Positions 13,147 to 24,415 of a stretch of 64,000 nt of DNA are shown piece after piece. A program made the position numbers and the translations under genes. A model generated the notes under the pieces. The model was not told where the DNA came from, searched no databases, and was given only the letters and a program-made list of their open reading frames with translations. Positions within the stretch are counted from its first letter, which is position 1; each line of letters begins with the position of its first letter. The DNA comes from Chaetorhynchus papuensis (lineage: Eukaryota; Chordata; Aves; Passeriformes; Rhipiduridae): assembly GCA_013396525.1 (NCBI GenBank), contig VWYX01000842.1:25752-89751 (forward strand), in the 5' to 3' direction.

Positions 13147-13237
13147 AGTGGAAGGTGTCCCCACAAAGGCGGGGGTGGAACAAGGTGAGCTTTAAGGTCC
13201 CTCCCAATCCAAACCAGTCTGGAATTCTGTGATTAGA
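13147..13237 (+). mobile_element. CR1 3' fragment
   Basis: GTGGAAGGTGTCCCCACAAA, then TTTAAGGTCCCTCCCAATCC and a TTCTGTGATTA end are a sense CR1 terminus. Confidence 0.85.
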
Positions 13238-15599
13238 GGGTGAATTTTATTTCTCCCTTCTGTTGGAGTTAACAGCTAGCAATGGCAGAGGACTGATCAC
13301 CTGGCTCAGCCACCTGAAGCCTCATCTCTGGTGAGAAGGGATGCAAAAACATCAGCTCTTGTAACAAAACATCTGAAAACTGCAATCCAAACCAGGAAAC
13401 CAAATTAAGAGCTAGATATTAGGAAATCCTCTCGAAAAAAACCTTTTTTTTCCCTCTTCAGAAGTAGCTTTTATATGAGTTTTCACTAAAACTCACCAAA
13501 GAGCTTGGCTGTACCGTCCAACCCGTGCTATTCTGAGCAGGGAGGATAATTTCCTAGTGCCTCAAATCAAACAGCCTTGGCTGGGTTTGCAACCTTGTCT
13601 GAATGTCCGTGTGCTAGAAGACATCCAACACGAGCTTTGGAAGGTCACTTTCTCCTCCTTTCCTATTTCATTACACGTTTTGCTAAAATCAGAGCTCATT
13701 TTTTCCCCCACATCTGCAAAAAAAGCAGCAGCAAAAATCCAGGCAGATTTGAACCAATCTCTACCTCTTCCTTTAGTGGAAGCCCACTTAAATGTGCAGC
13801 TGTTACCACAACTTCTGCCCAAGGAGCCACTTCTGTTCGTCCTGGAAAGGCACAAAAAGGCCTTTTAGCCATCCCACATTATTGCTGCATCCAGACTTTA
13901 GAGGGCAGATGACTTCACCAGCTCCCTGCCAACCCACCTGAGCCAAAGGAACACCATTCACATGCAGGGCCAAGAATTTACTGTCAGGCTAATTAAAGCC
14001 CTGACAGACCAATCCAGGGATTGTTACTAGTCCGATTGCAGGGATACAAACAATTGTGGTGCAAAGCATCCAGTTGTCTCAGCCCTCTTGCAGTGGTGGG
14101 CTAGTTACAGCCTGGACATGCAGAACTTTCTCACATCTCCCCCTTTATCTGGGAGCTTCCCCTTTCTGCTTCTTGACCCACCCTTCCCTGAATGTCCCTT
14201 CATTGTCCTCAACATCCCACCTTCCCCACCAAGAGGATTCTAACGCTGCTAATGGAATTTCTTCTTCTCCACTCTGTGACTTTCTGAAGGGTTTGCTTAC
14301 TTGCTTTTTCCTCATTGGTGCATAAATTACGCGTTATCGAGTTTTCCTTTTTTATGGGCAGTCACTATATACTGGAATCTTGCTTTTTGTTCCCTTCCTT
14401 GTTCCCCAAATCAGCTTTATCAGTGTCCCTGTCACATCCCCGAAGGACCATTCGTGCCCCCTCACTGTAGGTGTTTACAAGCCCCCCGCCCTCTGCATCA
14501 TCCCGTGGTAACATTCTGGGGGCTCTCCTCTATTCTTGTGCCCTAATAAGTCACCAGCACAAGTTATTTCCACAGACATCCCTTCCCCAGGGTGCCACTG
14601 AGTGATCCACTCCAGCAGAGCAGAGATCAGGAGGCAGAGTAATTCACACGGATTCATGTGCAAATAAGACTAAAGTACCAGCAGCTCTTGATGTTCCTTC
14701 AGTTTTAAAAAAGCAATCCGTTCTCCTCACCCCCAATCACCCTCTGAAACTCTCACCCAACTGGAATTAATCGTTATTTGAAATATTGTTTAAAGGGCTA
14801 AAGAACTAAACCTAAATAACTCAGCTGACCCTCTCTGGGGCTAATTCTGCAGGGCTGTCAGATTAGGGCTCATCTATTCCCCTTCCCAAATGTTTGTTAC
14901 TGCCCACTTCAGGGTTTGCTCCAGCTCCTGCTGGGAGGTTCCAGCTGTGACAAAGGAATATCAAGTCCAGGAGGGCCGGTATCCCCTCCCTAAGTGTTTT
15001 AATATGATTAACAGCTTCCAGCAGCTTCTCCTGAAAACTGGATCCCACCTGTGGTGTCTTATCCTAACTCTTAAATACATCAGGAACGGGGAGCTGATTT
15101 TGCCAGGGGTCAAATCGATGGTGGGATTTGTTGCTTCTTGATAGTTTCTAATTTTTGGAGAGGTCAAACCACTGCGGTCTGGTTTTCCCACCAGCTCAAA
15201 AGACACTGGGTGCCTTTCCCTTTCCTCTACTCTCCTCCTGCCATCCCTGAAAATACATTAGAGTCGCTGTGAATAAGTGATTGCTTTAAAAAAAAAAAAA
15301 AAATCCCAGAGGTAAAAAAGAAAACCTCATTAAGTTACCCACTAAAATTTTACAGCAGGGAATGAGCTGGAAGTGGCATTCAGAAACAGCAGCCACTGTG
15401 GGACAGGGAGCTCTCCCCCCTGGATGTGATGTACAAACGTGGTGGGCCTGGGGAACTCCTGAGGACCCCACAAAAGGGGTCAATAACAGCACAGGGGTTA
15501 GAGACTACCCAGAGAGAAAGGGAAGAGGCTGCACATGCTCCTGGCTCCCACGGAAAAATATAAATTGCATGCTACAGTGTGCTAAGCAAGCAAATTGCA

Positions 15600-16420
15600 A
15601 ATAAATCTATTCCTGCGGAGCTCCTCCACCACCCCACCCTCCGGGAAAGCAGGAAAGCTTTCCGTCATCACCTCGGGTAGTTCGTGCAGACCGGGATAAA
15701 ACGGCCTCGGAAGCGAAATTCCGCAGCTCTTCATTTCAGGCCATCCGACTTCATTTCCAGGGCTCTCCGGCTGGAATGCTGGCAGCCCTGAGGGACAGCA
15801 GTGCCACATTTTACTCCTCTACCTTCAGAGACAGATATGATCTCGAGAAGAGGCTAAATTCCCTTCTGCTACAAGACCAATTCAGCGCCACAAATGCGCA
15901 AGGAGAGTTTATCCGGCAGCCTCTCCCTCCCGGTGCTCAGGGAAGGGTTGCTGGACCCCGAAGTGACACATCGGCATCCTCCCCACCTCCGTCTCCCTGA
16001 CTCCCTCCCCTCAAAGAAACGAAAAGGTCATCAAGAACAAGGTGTTAAGAGCCGACATTACCCATAAAAGACGGATTTCCTAAAACCGATTGAGCCTGTC
16101 CTTTACCGCTCACTCGGACTGTTTAGTCTCTTTCAGTGCTAACCCATTTTCTCTCATTTACTGCTTGTATTAAACAATGACCCGGGGTCAAAGCTGCGGG
16201 TGAGATTACAAAGGGGAATTCATTGCGTTTTCGGAGCGTTTTGGTCATAAAAACACGTATTGACCTCTTGGGGTACTCCCTTCAAAACCCAGCTTCGCAA
16301 GGTCGGATCAAAGCACCAACCACTCCAGTTGTCCTCTGAGCCACCCGCAGATTTCCTGACCCCTCACAGGAATAAATAGGTGGAAGAAGATTTCAGTCTC
16401 TCGTCAACCACATTCACCCA
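15600..16420. promoter_or_regulatory. CpG-enriched intergenic patch, possible regulatory element
   Basis: By eye there are roughly 40 CpG dinucleotides in about 820 bases, far denser than the flanking DNA. Repeats are absent until the CR1 copy at 16,499. It contains TGACCCGGGGTCAAAG at 16,178, a nuclear-receptor-like half-site pair. A 74-codon open frame at 15,776-16,000 has no recognised homology. Function is inferred only from composition. Confidence 0.35.
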
Positions 16421-16498
16421 CGCTTCCAAAATCCCACAGCACCAAAATAATTTCCTCAGTCTTGAGAGTCCTTGACTCTCATTTGCTCGGCAGACATC

Positions 16499-16637
16499 AC
16501 ACAGAATTCCAGAATGGTTTGGGGGCTGGAAAGGACCTTAAAGCCCATCCAGTGCCACCCCCTGCCATGGGCAGGGACACCTTTCACTGGCCCAGGTTAC
16601 TCGAAACCCCACCCAGCCTGGCCTTGGACACTTCCAT
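16499..16637 (-). mobile_element. CR1 3' fragment
   Basis: CACAGAATTCCAGAATGGTT, then AAGCCCATCCAGTGCCACCC and the GCCATGGGCAGGGACACC block are an antisense CR1 terminus. It bounds the CpG-rich patch on its right. Confidence 0.88.
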
Positions 16638-19321
16638 ATCACGTATTTTTCAAATTGACCTGAAATTTCTATTTCATATGAAATGTTTTTCACTCATTCA
16701 TCTCCAGATAAAACTGTTATAATCAGAGATTTTACTCCAGCTTGTTTCCAGGCTCCTTCCAAACAGAAGAGAAAATAGGAACCACTTCTTTTATTTTTAG
16801 CAAACTCAGTTTCTACCCCTTTTTCTTTTCTTTCCCTTGTCTTTTTCTCCAGACACACAGGAGAACCTGGCCATGTTCTAGGCAAAGAAAAAACCAAGGA
16901 GATTTGATGGGATAATTCCAGTTTTATTGCTTAGCATACAGGAGCTGGAGGAGGATAAACTCAAATACTCAGAAAAATTGTGCCGTGTTAGAAGGCTTAC
17001 GAGTATCTGGGTGGCCTGATCGATGTCCCTGAGCCTCCCAGCTTTGCCTGGACCAGCCAGCCAAGGAGAACACTGGTCCCTGGGATGCCATATGGAAAAC
17101 AGGCAATGACACACACCCTAAGGGTGGCCTGTAGAGTAAACAAGGCGAGTAACAATCCCTGTGAGCTCTGTTCCAGTGCTGAAAATGAGTCTGCAATTCC
17201 CACCTTGGTATTCAACTCCAAGCATAACCCACTCACAACAATTTCAGTTTCATGGAACAAAGCTGGGCCCTTGAATTATGGCTGGGACAGCAGAAAATAG
17301 TAAAAGAAAGTGTTACAGAGCTGATAGTCATCATTATGCACTTGGAATCATAAAATCATTAAGGTTGGAAAGGACCTGTAAGAGCATTGAGTTGAAATCC
17401 TGTGTTTGGCTGGGGAGGAAATGGGGAGGACACAGATCATCGCATTTTCATTTAAGAAAGAAATAATAATAATTTTAAAAATCAAAATAAACCCTGGCAC
17501 TTTGATCTCCAGTGTTTTGCTCCTGCCCTGCTGGGATTGCTGTCCTAGTTAATCCAAGCTGTAATGAGAGCAAACGATTGATTGACCACTCGGAGTTGTA
17601 CCCATGTCCAATTCCTTTCCTTCCTAATGATCACTCTGACTCCAGGTGGAACTGAGCAGAGTTCTGCTAAATGTCTTCTGAAAGGGGAAAAAAAAAAAAA
17701 GCTACAAAAAGCAAGTTTCTCTGAGCAACCTATGCCAGGGCCTCACCACCCTCAAAAACCTCTCCCTTCTATCAGGGGAGGAACATTTACACCAGATTTT
17801 CCCTGCTGCAGCTTAATCCCGTTACTTTTTGCTTTGCCTTCACCACCTGCATTTTCCAGCCTGCTCTTTAAATGCTCGTGGACCTTCCTCCATTCCTTTA
17901 AAACTTATTATTGCTTCTTGTTAACGATTCCTTAATACCAGGTTAAGATGGACTAAAATGAAGGAACATCCTTGTGCTTTTCCAAGCCATCCCACAGACC
18001 CGCGTTGTTGCACCGTTCTCTCTCCACCTCCTGGCAATTAATGCTGGCTTCCCCAGGCAGAGTCAAACTGCAAACAAAGAGGAACATAAAAATGTCCAGG
18101 CCCCATCCATTGCAAAAGGCAGAGGTTGGCACCCCTTGTTGCTGGAGTTTACCGACTGCTTTTTAGTTTTATCATTTTATCCCTCTTGAACGGTAAAAAT
18201 CAGTTAATCCTGGGTGGCAGCATAAAATTTGCGACCCTAAATCATCCGAGGGTGTTGTGGCACCAATCCCCGTTGGAAAAAGCGGCAGCACTTAATTCCT
18301 TCCCCTCCTGCTCCCCTTCAGGGCTCCAGGCAGGCTGCAAGGTGGATATTTATCTCCTTAGCACCTCTGAAGGTGCTGCAATCCCCGCCCTTTAAAGGTG
18401 CGAAGGGGGCCGGAGGCATAGGGTCTGTAATTAGTCAGTGAAGTCCATCAAGGCTGAGAGCAGGGGAAGGTGAAGCGCTCTGGTGGGAAGGCTCAGAGGG
18501 AGAGGAGGTGGGAGCTCTCAGACACATCTGGGGATGCTCAGATGCTGCAGGCACAGGGCAGGAGGGCTCGTTTTAAGCTAAAACTCTCACCTTTCCATCC
18601 CACTCCGTCATTTGCAGCTCCTCGGGTCACGCTCCCTGGGAGCCACTGGAGCCCTCGACAAGAAGGAACTCAGGAACAAGTTCTCATCCAAATGCTCAGG
18701 CGGGATCCCGAGGGAAAGCCATCCCCAGCTGTTCGGGCTGCTCCCCACCTGCCCCAGGGGCGGGCAGACCACCCCCATAACCCCTCCAGCAGGCACATCC
18801 TGGGAAATCTCTGCCTTCCCGAGAACGGCAAAGGATCCAAATGCATTGTCTTAATTAGTTATTGAAACTTCATCAGTTGTGCAAGAGCCTGGATGAATGA
18901 AAAGGCAGCAGAGAATTGCACCTGTGCTCGTGTGAGTTAATGAGCAGGGTGCTGCCCCTCATCCTGTGGTGTTTCCACATCACACCACTGTCTCTCTATG
19001 GGATACAGTGGGTTTCTCTGGGAGATCTGGCCTGGGCTGCTCGTGGGGACTAAAAACCCCCACAAAAATAATGATAAAAAGTAAAACAGCAACAAAACCC
19101 AAACAGACAAAGCTGATCTGACCCAAAACATTAAAAAATCCGTTCCAGCTCACAACGGCCTGGTTCACAAGGGCAGGTTTGGAACTGGTTTCAGAGATGC
19201 AGGTATTTCTCATTTCCTTGAGTGGTGTTACTGAACTTCAGCTGCTGCTTTAGGGACGTTTAAGAGGAGCTGCTGCCCCTCATATTCACGGCTTTCCACA
19301 CTAAAGAGCAGCAATCCGGGC
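16638..19321. other. Intergenic, no gene recognised
   Basis: One short CR1 end (17,342) is present. The part around 18,240-18,460 has several CpGs and a CTTTAAAGGTGCG segment but nothing assignable. Confidence 0.65.
17342..17392 (-). mobile_element. CR1 3' end (short, second subfamily)
   Basis: TGGAATCATAAAATCATTAA and GGTTGGAAAGGACCT are an antisense CR1 terminus of the shorter type. Confidence 0.75.
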
Positions 19322-19990
19322 ACAGCCCATCAATGCCTCAGCCTCAAGTTCAGCACCAAATGGAGGAGCCGTCCCAGCACCAAGAGGTGGCGCCCAGAAA
19401 CCAGGAGATGCTGCCCGTGGGACTGGTTTGTGCTGGGATGGGGCTCAGGAACCAGGAGATGCCGCCCGTGGGACTGGTTTGTGCTGGGATGGGGCTCAGG
19501 AACCAGGAGATGCTGCCCGTGGGACTGGTTTGTGCTGGGATGGGGCACAGGAACCAGCTGCAGCTAGAAGCAGGCCAGGAGAAGGAGAGAGAGAGCTAAG
19601 AGATTTAAGAGGTAAGCTCTAAGGTGTAAGAGAGCTGTAAGAGAGCTGTAGAGAGTTGCAAAGAGTTGCAGAAAGTTGCAGAGAGAGAAGTTCTCCTTTA
19701 CAATACAATAAATCTTCTTCTATGTTGAATATTCTAATTTTCATCAACCAATCTAGTACAAGATACAAATCTTATAGCATTTACATACAGCCTATAAGAA
19801 CTATTGTATTACCATACTGTGTTACATTTTAAACCCTAAAAACCACTCTTTGGACCCTTTTTGCCAAGCTAGTAGGGTCTGCTCTGACCCTTGGACCTGT
19901 CTGCTGGCAGAGGGTATTGTTCAATCAAAGGGGATTATCTTCAGCCGGCCACACCATTGTTTTCCAGTTGTTCAGTAACTGAGGCCTGGT
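19322..19990. mobile_element. Retroviral LTR/leader-like remnant containing a tandem array
   Basis: At 19,388 the plus strand has TGGCGCCCA, matching the first bases of a lysine-tRNA-type primer-binding site. A 51-bp tandem repeat follows, then a GA-rich stretch and AT-rich DNA with AATAAA near 19,708 and a TATAGCATTTACATA segment, all LTR-like. The reverse strand also offers a TTTGGTGCTGAAC string near 19,350-19,363, so orientation is unresolved. No retroviral gene is recognisable. Confidence 0.4.
19401..19553. repeat. 51-bp tandem repeat, 3 copies
   Basis: Copies start at 19,401, 19,452 and 19,503, each beginning CCAGGAGATG and containing GGACTGGTTTGTGCTGGGAT. They differ by one or two bases. 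A truncated fourth copy (CCAG) starts at 19,554. The period is a multiple of three, so open frames run through both strands; these are shadows, not genes. Confidence 0.95.
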
Positions 19991-21696
19991 ATCTCAAAGT
20001 GTGCCTTCATCTCAATTTCACCTATAGTTTCCATGTTCTCAGCATCTTTTGCCAAGCAATAAGGCTTTCCTGTTTCATCTTCCCCAGCACAGCAGGATGG
20101 CAGCAGCCTCCAAAGTACCTGGGGCCCCCTTCCCTGCGCTAGTGACAGCAGCAGGGGCACACTCTGCCAGCAAGGGGTGATTCCCCGGCAACCCTGCAAA
20201 CAGAGAATGTCCTTACCCTCCCCGTGAGGCTTCACTGCATGGCTGAATCATTTCACTGAACAAGGGAGTCTTTCATGCATATATTCATTCACCAAAAGCC
20301 CATTCCCTTCCCCATTCCTTCCAGCACGCTTGCATTTTACTGATGTCTGAAGTCACCTCCAGCTGCCTTTGCAACTTGCTTGATCTGCAGGCAATCAGTG
20401 GGAAATGCTACGGCCTTTTGTGCCCTCCACCTTCCAATCCATAGCAAAAGTCCCTGCAGAAGAGCACTCTCCGTCTCCTCCATCAGATTTTTATGGAAAA
20501 TGAACCTCTTACCCAGCCCAGTGAGTGCTCTGTGTTTATTTACACCATTTCCTGCCAGTGCCAAGCAGAGCAACAGATAAACGAGTTTCTTCAAAGTACA
20601 CCCCCAAAAAATGACATTTGAATTTAAACTCTTCACCCTCTAGAACAAAAAGTCTGTACAGTGCCTGGAATGACACCTTTCCCTCCCTGAGTTGCTGGAT
20701 CTGCCTAAAAATTATTCTGATTTAGGGACAATGTACAGGGGACAGCTGAACACTTTTGGGAGGGTCACCTGGACAGACCTACAAGTAAACACTTTGGTTA
20801 GGGGACAGGGAGCAAAACAGCAGCATTGCTGCAAACACAGGACCTAACTGAACTTACAAGGGGGAAACAGGGAAAAAATGTTGGACTCCTGGGCCACTCC
20901 ACAGATTCTGTGCCCACTGAAACCACCCCATTTCTGCAGTGCCACTAACCAGTGTTGGCTTAGTGCTGGATGGAGATATTGCAAATTTACATTCATGTCC
21001 TAAACATTCTTAAGAATCTTCTTTTTCTTCTTACATCAAAGAAAAATATCCTGTATTCATTCTAAACCACCATTACAAATTCACTACTTTTGGAGATATT
21101 TCTTGTAGTTTTTACACAATTCTGAAAAGTTCCTTGAGTTCCAAACCAACTCTCATTGTGGAGTTATTTGCTGAATTCCAAAACAAATTTAGACACCAAA
21201 TGGAGAGAGGTTGCACTGGATAAAAATACAGATCCTGCACAACTGTCCCTAATTAGAATCCTGATGGATCTGAGCCACACTTTGATACAATATTTGAATG
21301 TCTTCCAGCCTCAGGATTCCGTGATTCGTTGTCAGGAAGACAAAATAAAGCTGGTAATGATTACAAACCAACCTGTGAAATAATCCAGCCTCATTTGTGC
21401 AGGTAAATATTAACTGAGAAGGAACGAAAAGTTTGTTTAGTTCGGGGCTGGAGACTTAAAACAATGCTGTGCACGCCTGGGAAAAACCTGATGGCTCATT
21501 AGCGCTCCTGTTTGGCTGAAGGGTCGGGGAGCCTGGAAGTGCTGCCAGCCAGAGGCTACGGAAAAAAGGCTGGATGGCTTCCAGGGGCATTTTGATGGAT
21601 GTCAGGCTGTTAGGGATGTCCATGGCAATGTGGGGAAGAGATGATGAAATTTCTTCTCTTTGCTCAGTTGGCATCCACTGCTCCTGCTCTTCACAA

Positions 21697-21875
21697 AATC
21701 CCAGAGTGGTTTGGGTTGGAAGGGATCCTAAAGCTCATCCCATTCCACCCCTGCCATGGGCAGGGACACCTTCCACTGTCCCAGGTTGCTCCAAGCCCCA
21801 TCCAACCTGGCCTTGGACACTTCCAGGGATCCAGGGGCAGCCACAGCTTCTCTGGGCACCCTGTGCCAGTGCTCT
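21697..21875 (-). mobile_element. CR1 3' fragment
   Basis: This is an antisense CR1 terminus running from CCCAGAGTGGTTTGGGTTGG through CCATCCAACCTGGCCTTGG to TCTCTGGGCACCCTGTGCC. It is well preserved and so probably a younger copy. Confidence 0.9.
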
Positions 21876-22216
21876 TCCCCCACCCCTGCCTCTGTGTGAG
21901 TCCCCTCACTATGGAATTCTGACACAGAGAATGTTTAATCTGATATTTCCCCTTGCTGCTAACAAAACGCAAAAAGTGCCAGAGGCCACTCTGTGGTGGG
22001 ATGTGTGACCCTCAGGACCCTCACATGACCTGAAGCAGGGGAAATAAAGATGGGAGAGAGAGTAAACAAGTTTATGAAATAGTGGCAGGAATTTTTGCTC
22101 CTGATAAGAAAAAGGGGGTTGAGATCAAACCTGCCATCATACTATCAGCATGGGAAAATAAATGATCTATACTACATCTGAGTCCCCCTCGTAAACCAGC
22201 AAACCAACAGATCTTA

Positions 22217-22302
22217 TCCACTGGAAGATGTCCCTGCCCATGGCAGGGGGCTGGAACGAGATGAGCCTAAAGGTCCCTCCCACCCAAACCATTCCGGGAT
22301 TT
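22217..22302 (+). mobile_element. CR1 3' fragment
   Basis: GGAAGATGTCCCTGCCCATG, then CTAAAGGTCCCTCCCACCC and AAACCATTCCGGGA are a sense CR1 terminus. Confidence 0.85.
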
Positions 22303-23660
22303 TTACGGATTAATGTATGGAATGTCAACCACAGCAGCTGAAGGACTGCAGTAGAACACACCCAGAAAACATTACCCAAGACACAACCCAAAGCTCACAA
22401 AAAGCCAGGGGTTCTTCCAAAATTTGCTGTTAAATCTGACACATCTTGAATGTTATGTTGGCTCTGTCGCTTCTAAGGAACAACTGCTATAAATAAATGT
22501 GTTTATCTGCAATCTAAAATTCCTAGAGTTTAAAATTAAGCCCAAGTAAAGAGTCTCATTTTCTATCTTGCCTTTTCAGAGTGATACATAATAATTTATG
22601 AGCTATTTATCTGTTAGGTCTTTACAGATGAAAATACCTAAAGGCAATAAAAACAATAAGGCACAGAGAAAAATATGAGAGACGTGAGGATCCTGTGCTG
22701 CAATTCCCAGCCACAGTGCCAAGGTCTCTCCTGGGCGCTCACTGACTCCTGCAATTCCTGCTGGGTGAGAGAAAGGGCCAGCAGCTCTGCCTTGGTTTGC
22801 CAGCACCACGAAATCATCGGAAATCTTGATTTTCCTACTTTTAGATGCAGAGGTTTATTTTCTTTTTATTTTTACACACCGCTGTCCATGTTCATAACCT
22901 GAGCTGTGGGCTGGCAAAGGTTTTCACAGCCACAGCCCCTACGAAGTGGATGGATTGATATGTAAATCCCTTGCCAATTAACCGTGCATTAACTAACTAA
23001 TTGTAGAGCCTCGAACAGCACTCACGGGTGGAGGGGGCCGGGTTAAGCTTGGGGGCTCAGTGAACAGAGGCACCGAGAGTGCCTCCTCCATGTTTTCCTT
23101 AAACTTACCCAGAGAATCCCAAAACCACAAAGCTGCTCAACTATTCAGTCATGAATGTCTTGTATCCATGTGCAGAATTCTGCTGCAAAAAGAAAAGACT
23201 TCCAATTATTTTCCCTGCAATTATTTTCACTGATAAGTAGAGAAAGAGGAAATCAAGCTTTGGGGTAAGACTGCTGAGGAAAATCTGATGACAAATGAGC
23301 AGCCAGGCCTTCCTGTAAGGGACGACTGAAACCTGTCTAGTTTTCCACTGAAATGATTTCTGTTCCAAGGTTAATCACCCTTTTTTTGCAGCTTGAAGGA
23401 CTGACTGTGGTGTCCCTGAGCCACCCATCCGGTTACAGAGGTTCCTTGAGGGAGAGCCAGGTTGCTCAGAGGCACCTGGTGTGTTAATGTCCTGCAAAAA
23501 GCCGTCTGTGCATCCAGGAGGAATGTCAGGAGTCATTAAATCCCCATTTGCTGGCCTCGTCCATCACAGAATTTAGCACCTGATGCTGGCGTGGGAAGAG
23601 GCTTTCTCACCCCTGAGGGCTGGGGGAGGCTGGGACTGCCTGGGTTGTGCAGGGAGCAGC

Positions 23661-24415
23661 NNNNNNNNNNNNNNNNNNNNNNNNNNNNNNNNNNNNNNNN
23701 NNNNNNNNNNNNNNNNNNNNNNNNNNNNNNNNNNNNNNNNNNNNNNNNNNNNNNNNNNNNNNNNNNNNNNNNNNNNNNNNNNNNNNNNNNNNNNNNNNNN
23801 NNNNNNNNNNNNNNNNNNNNNNNNNNNNNNNNNNNNNNNNNNNNNNNNNNNNNNNNNNNNNNNNNNNNNNNNNNNNNNNNNNNNNNNNNNNNNNNNNNNN
23901 NNNNNNNNNNNNNNNNNNNNNNNNNNNNNNNNNNNNNNNNNNNNNNNNNNNNNNNNNNNNNNNNNNNNNNNNNNNNNNNNNNNNNNNNNNNNNNNNNNNN
24001 NNNNNNNNNNNNNNNNNNNNNNNNNNNNNNNNNNNNNNNNNNNNNNNNNNNNNNNNNNNNNNNNNNNNNNNNNNNNNNNNNNNNNNNNNNNNNNNNNNNN
24101 NNNNNNNNNNNNNNNNNNNNNNNNNNNNNNNNNNNNNNNNNNNNNNNNNNNNNNNNNNNNNNNNNNNNNNNNNNNNNNNNNNNNNNNNNNNNNNNNNNNN
24201 NNNNNNNNNNNNNNNNNNNNNNNNNNNNNNNNNNNNNNNNNNNNNNNNNNNNNNNNNNNNNNNNNNNNNNNNNNNNNNNNNNNNNNNNNNNNNNNNNNNN
24301 NNNNNNNNNNNNNNNNNNNNNNNNNNNNNNNNNNNNNNNNNNNNNNNNNNNNNNNNNNNNNNNNNNNNNNNNNNNNNNNNNNNNNNNNNNNNNNNNNNNN
24401 NNNNNNNNNNNNNNN
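23661..24415. other. Assembly gap (755 N)
   Basis: A run of undetermined bases. Both edges are GC-rich and repetitive-looking (GGGCTGGGGGAGGCTGGGAC on the left, CCCACCCCGGG on the right), which suggests a tract that was hard to sequence. Open frames spanning it are meaningless. Confidence 0.99.

Larger units (their letters stand above)
11069..15599. other. Intergenic, no gene recognised
   Basis: It contains two CR1 fragments, a (CA)n tract, a G4 candidate and A-tracts. Near 11,340 the minus strand has CCAATAAATTG, a stray poly(A)-like signal without a recognisable upstream exon. Confidence 0.65.
19991..23660. other. Intergenic, no gene recognised
   Basis: Two CR1 fragments lie at 21,697 and 22,217. 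A homeodomain-like AT-rich segment at about 22,950-23,020 (CCAATTAACCGTGCATTAAC) could be regulatory; otherwise nothing is recognised. Confidence 0.65.

Noticed and set aside
15776..16000. 74-codon plus-strand frame in the CpG-rich patch
   Set aside because: I considered it as a possible first exon. The donor context at its end is unconvincing and no homology is recognised, so only the CpG patch is reported.
19333..19622. 88-codon repeated frame on the plus strand and its minus-strand counterpart
   Set aside because: The frame is produced by the 51-bp tandem repeat, a multiple of three. It has no recognisable domain and sits in LTR-like DNA.
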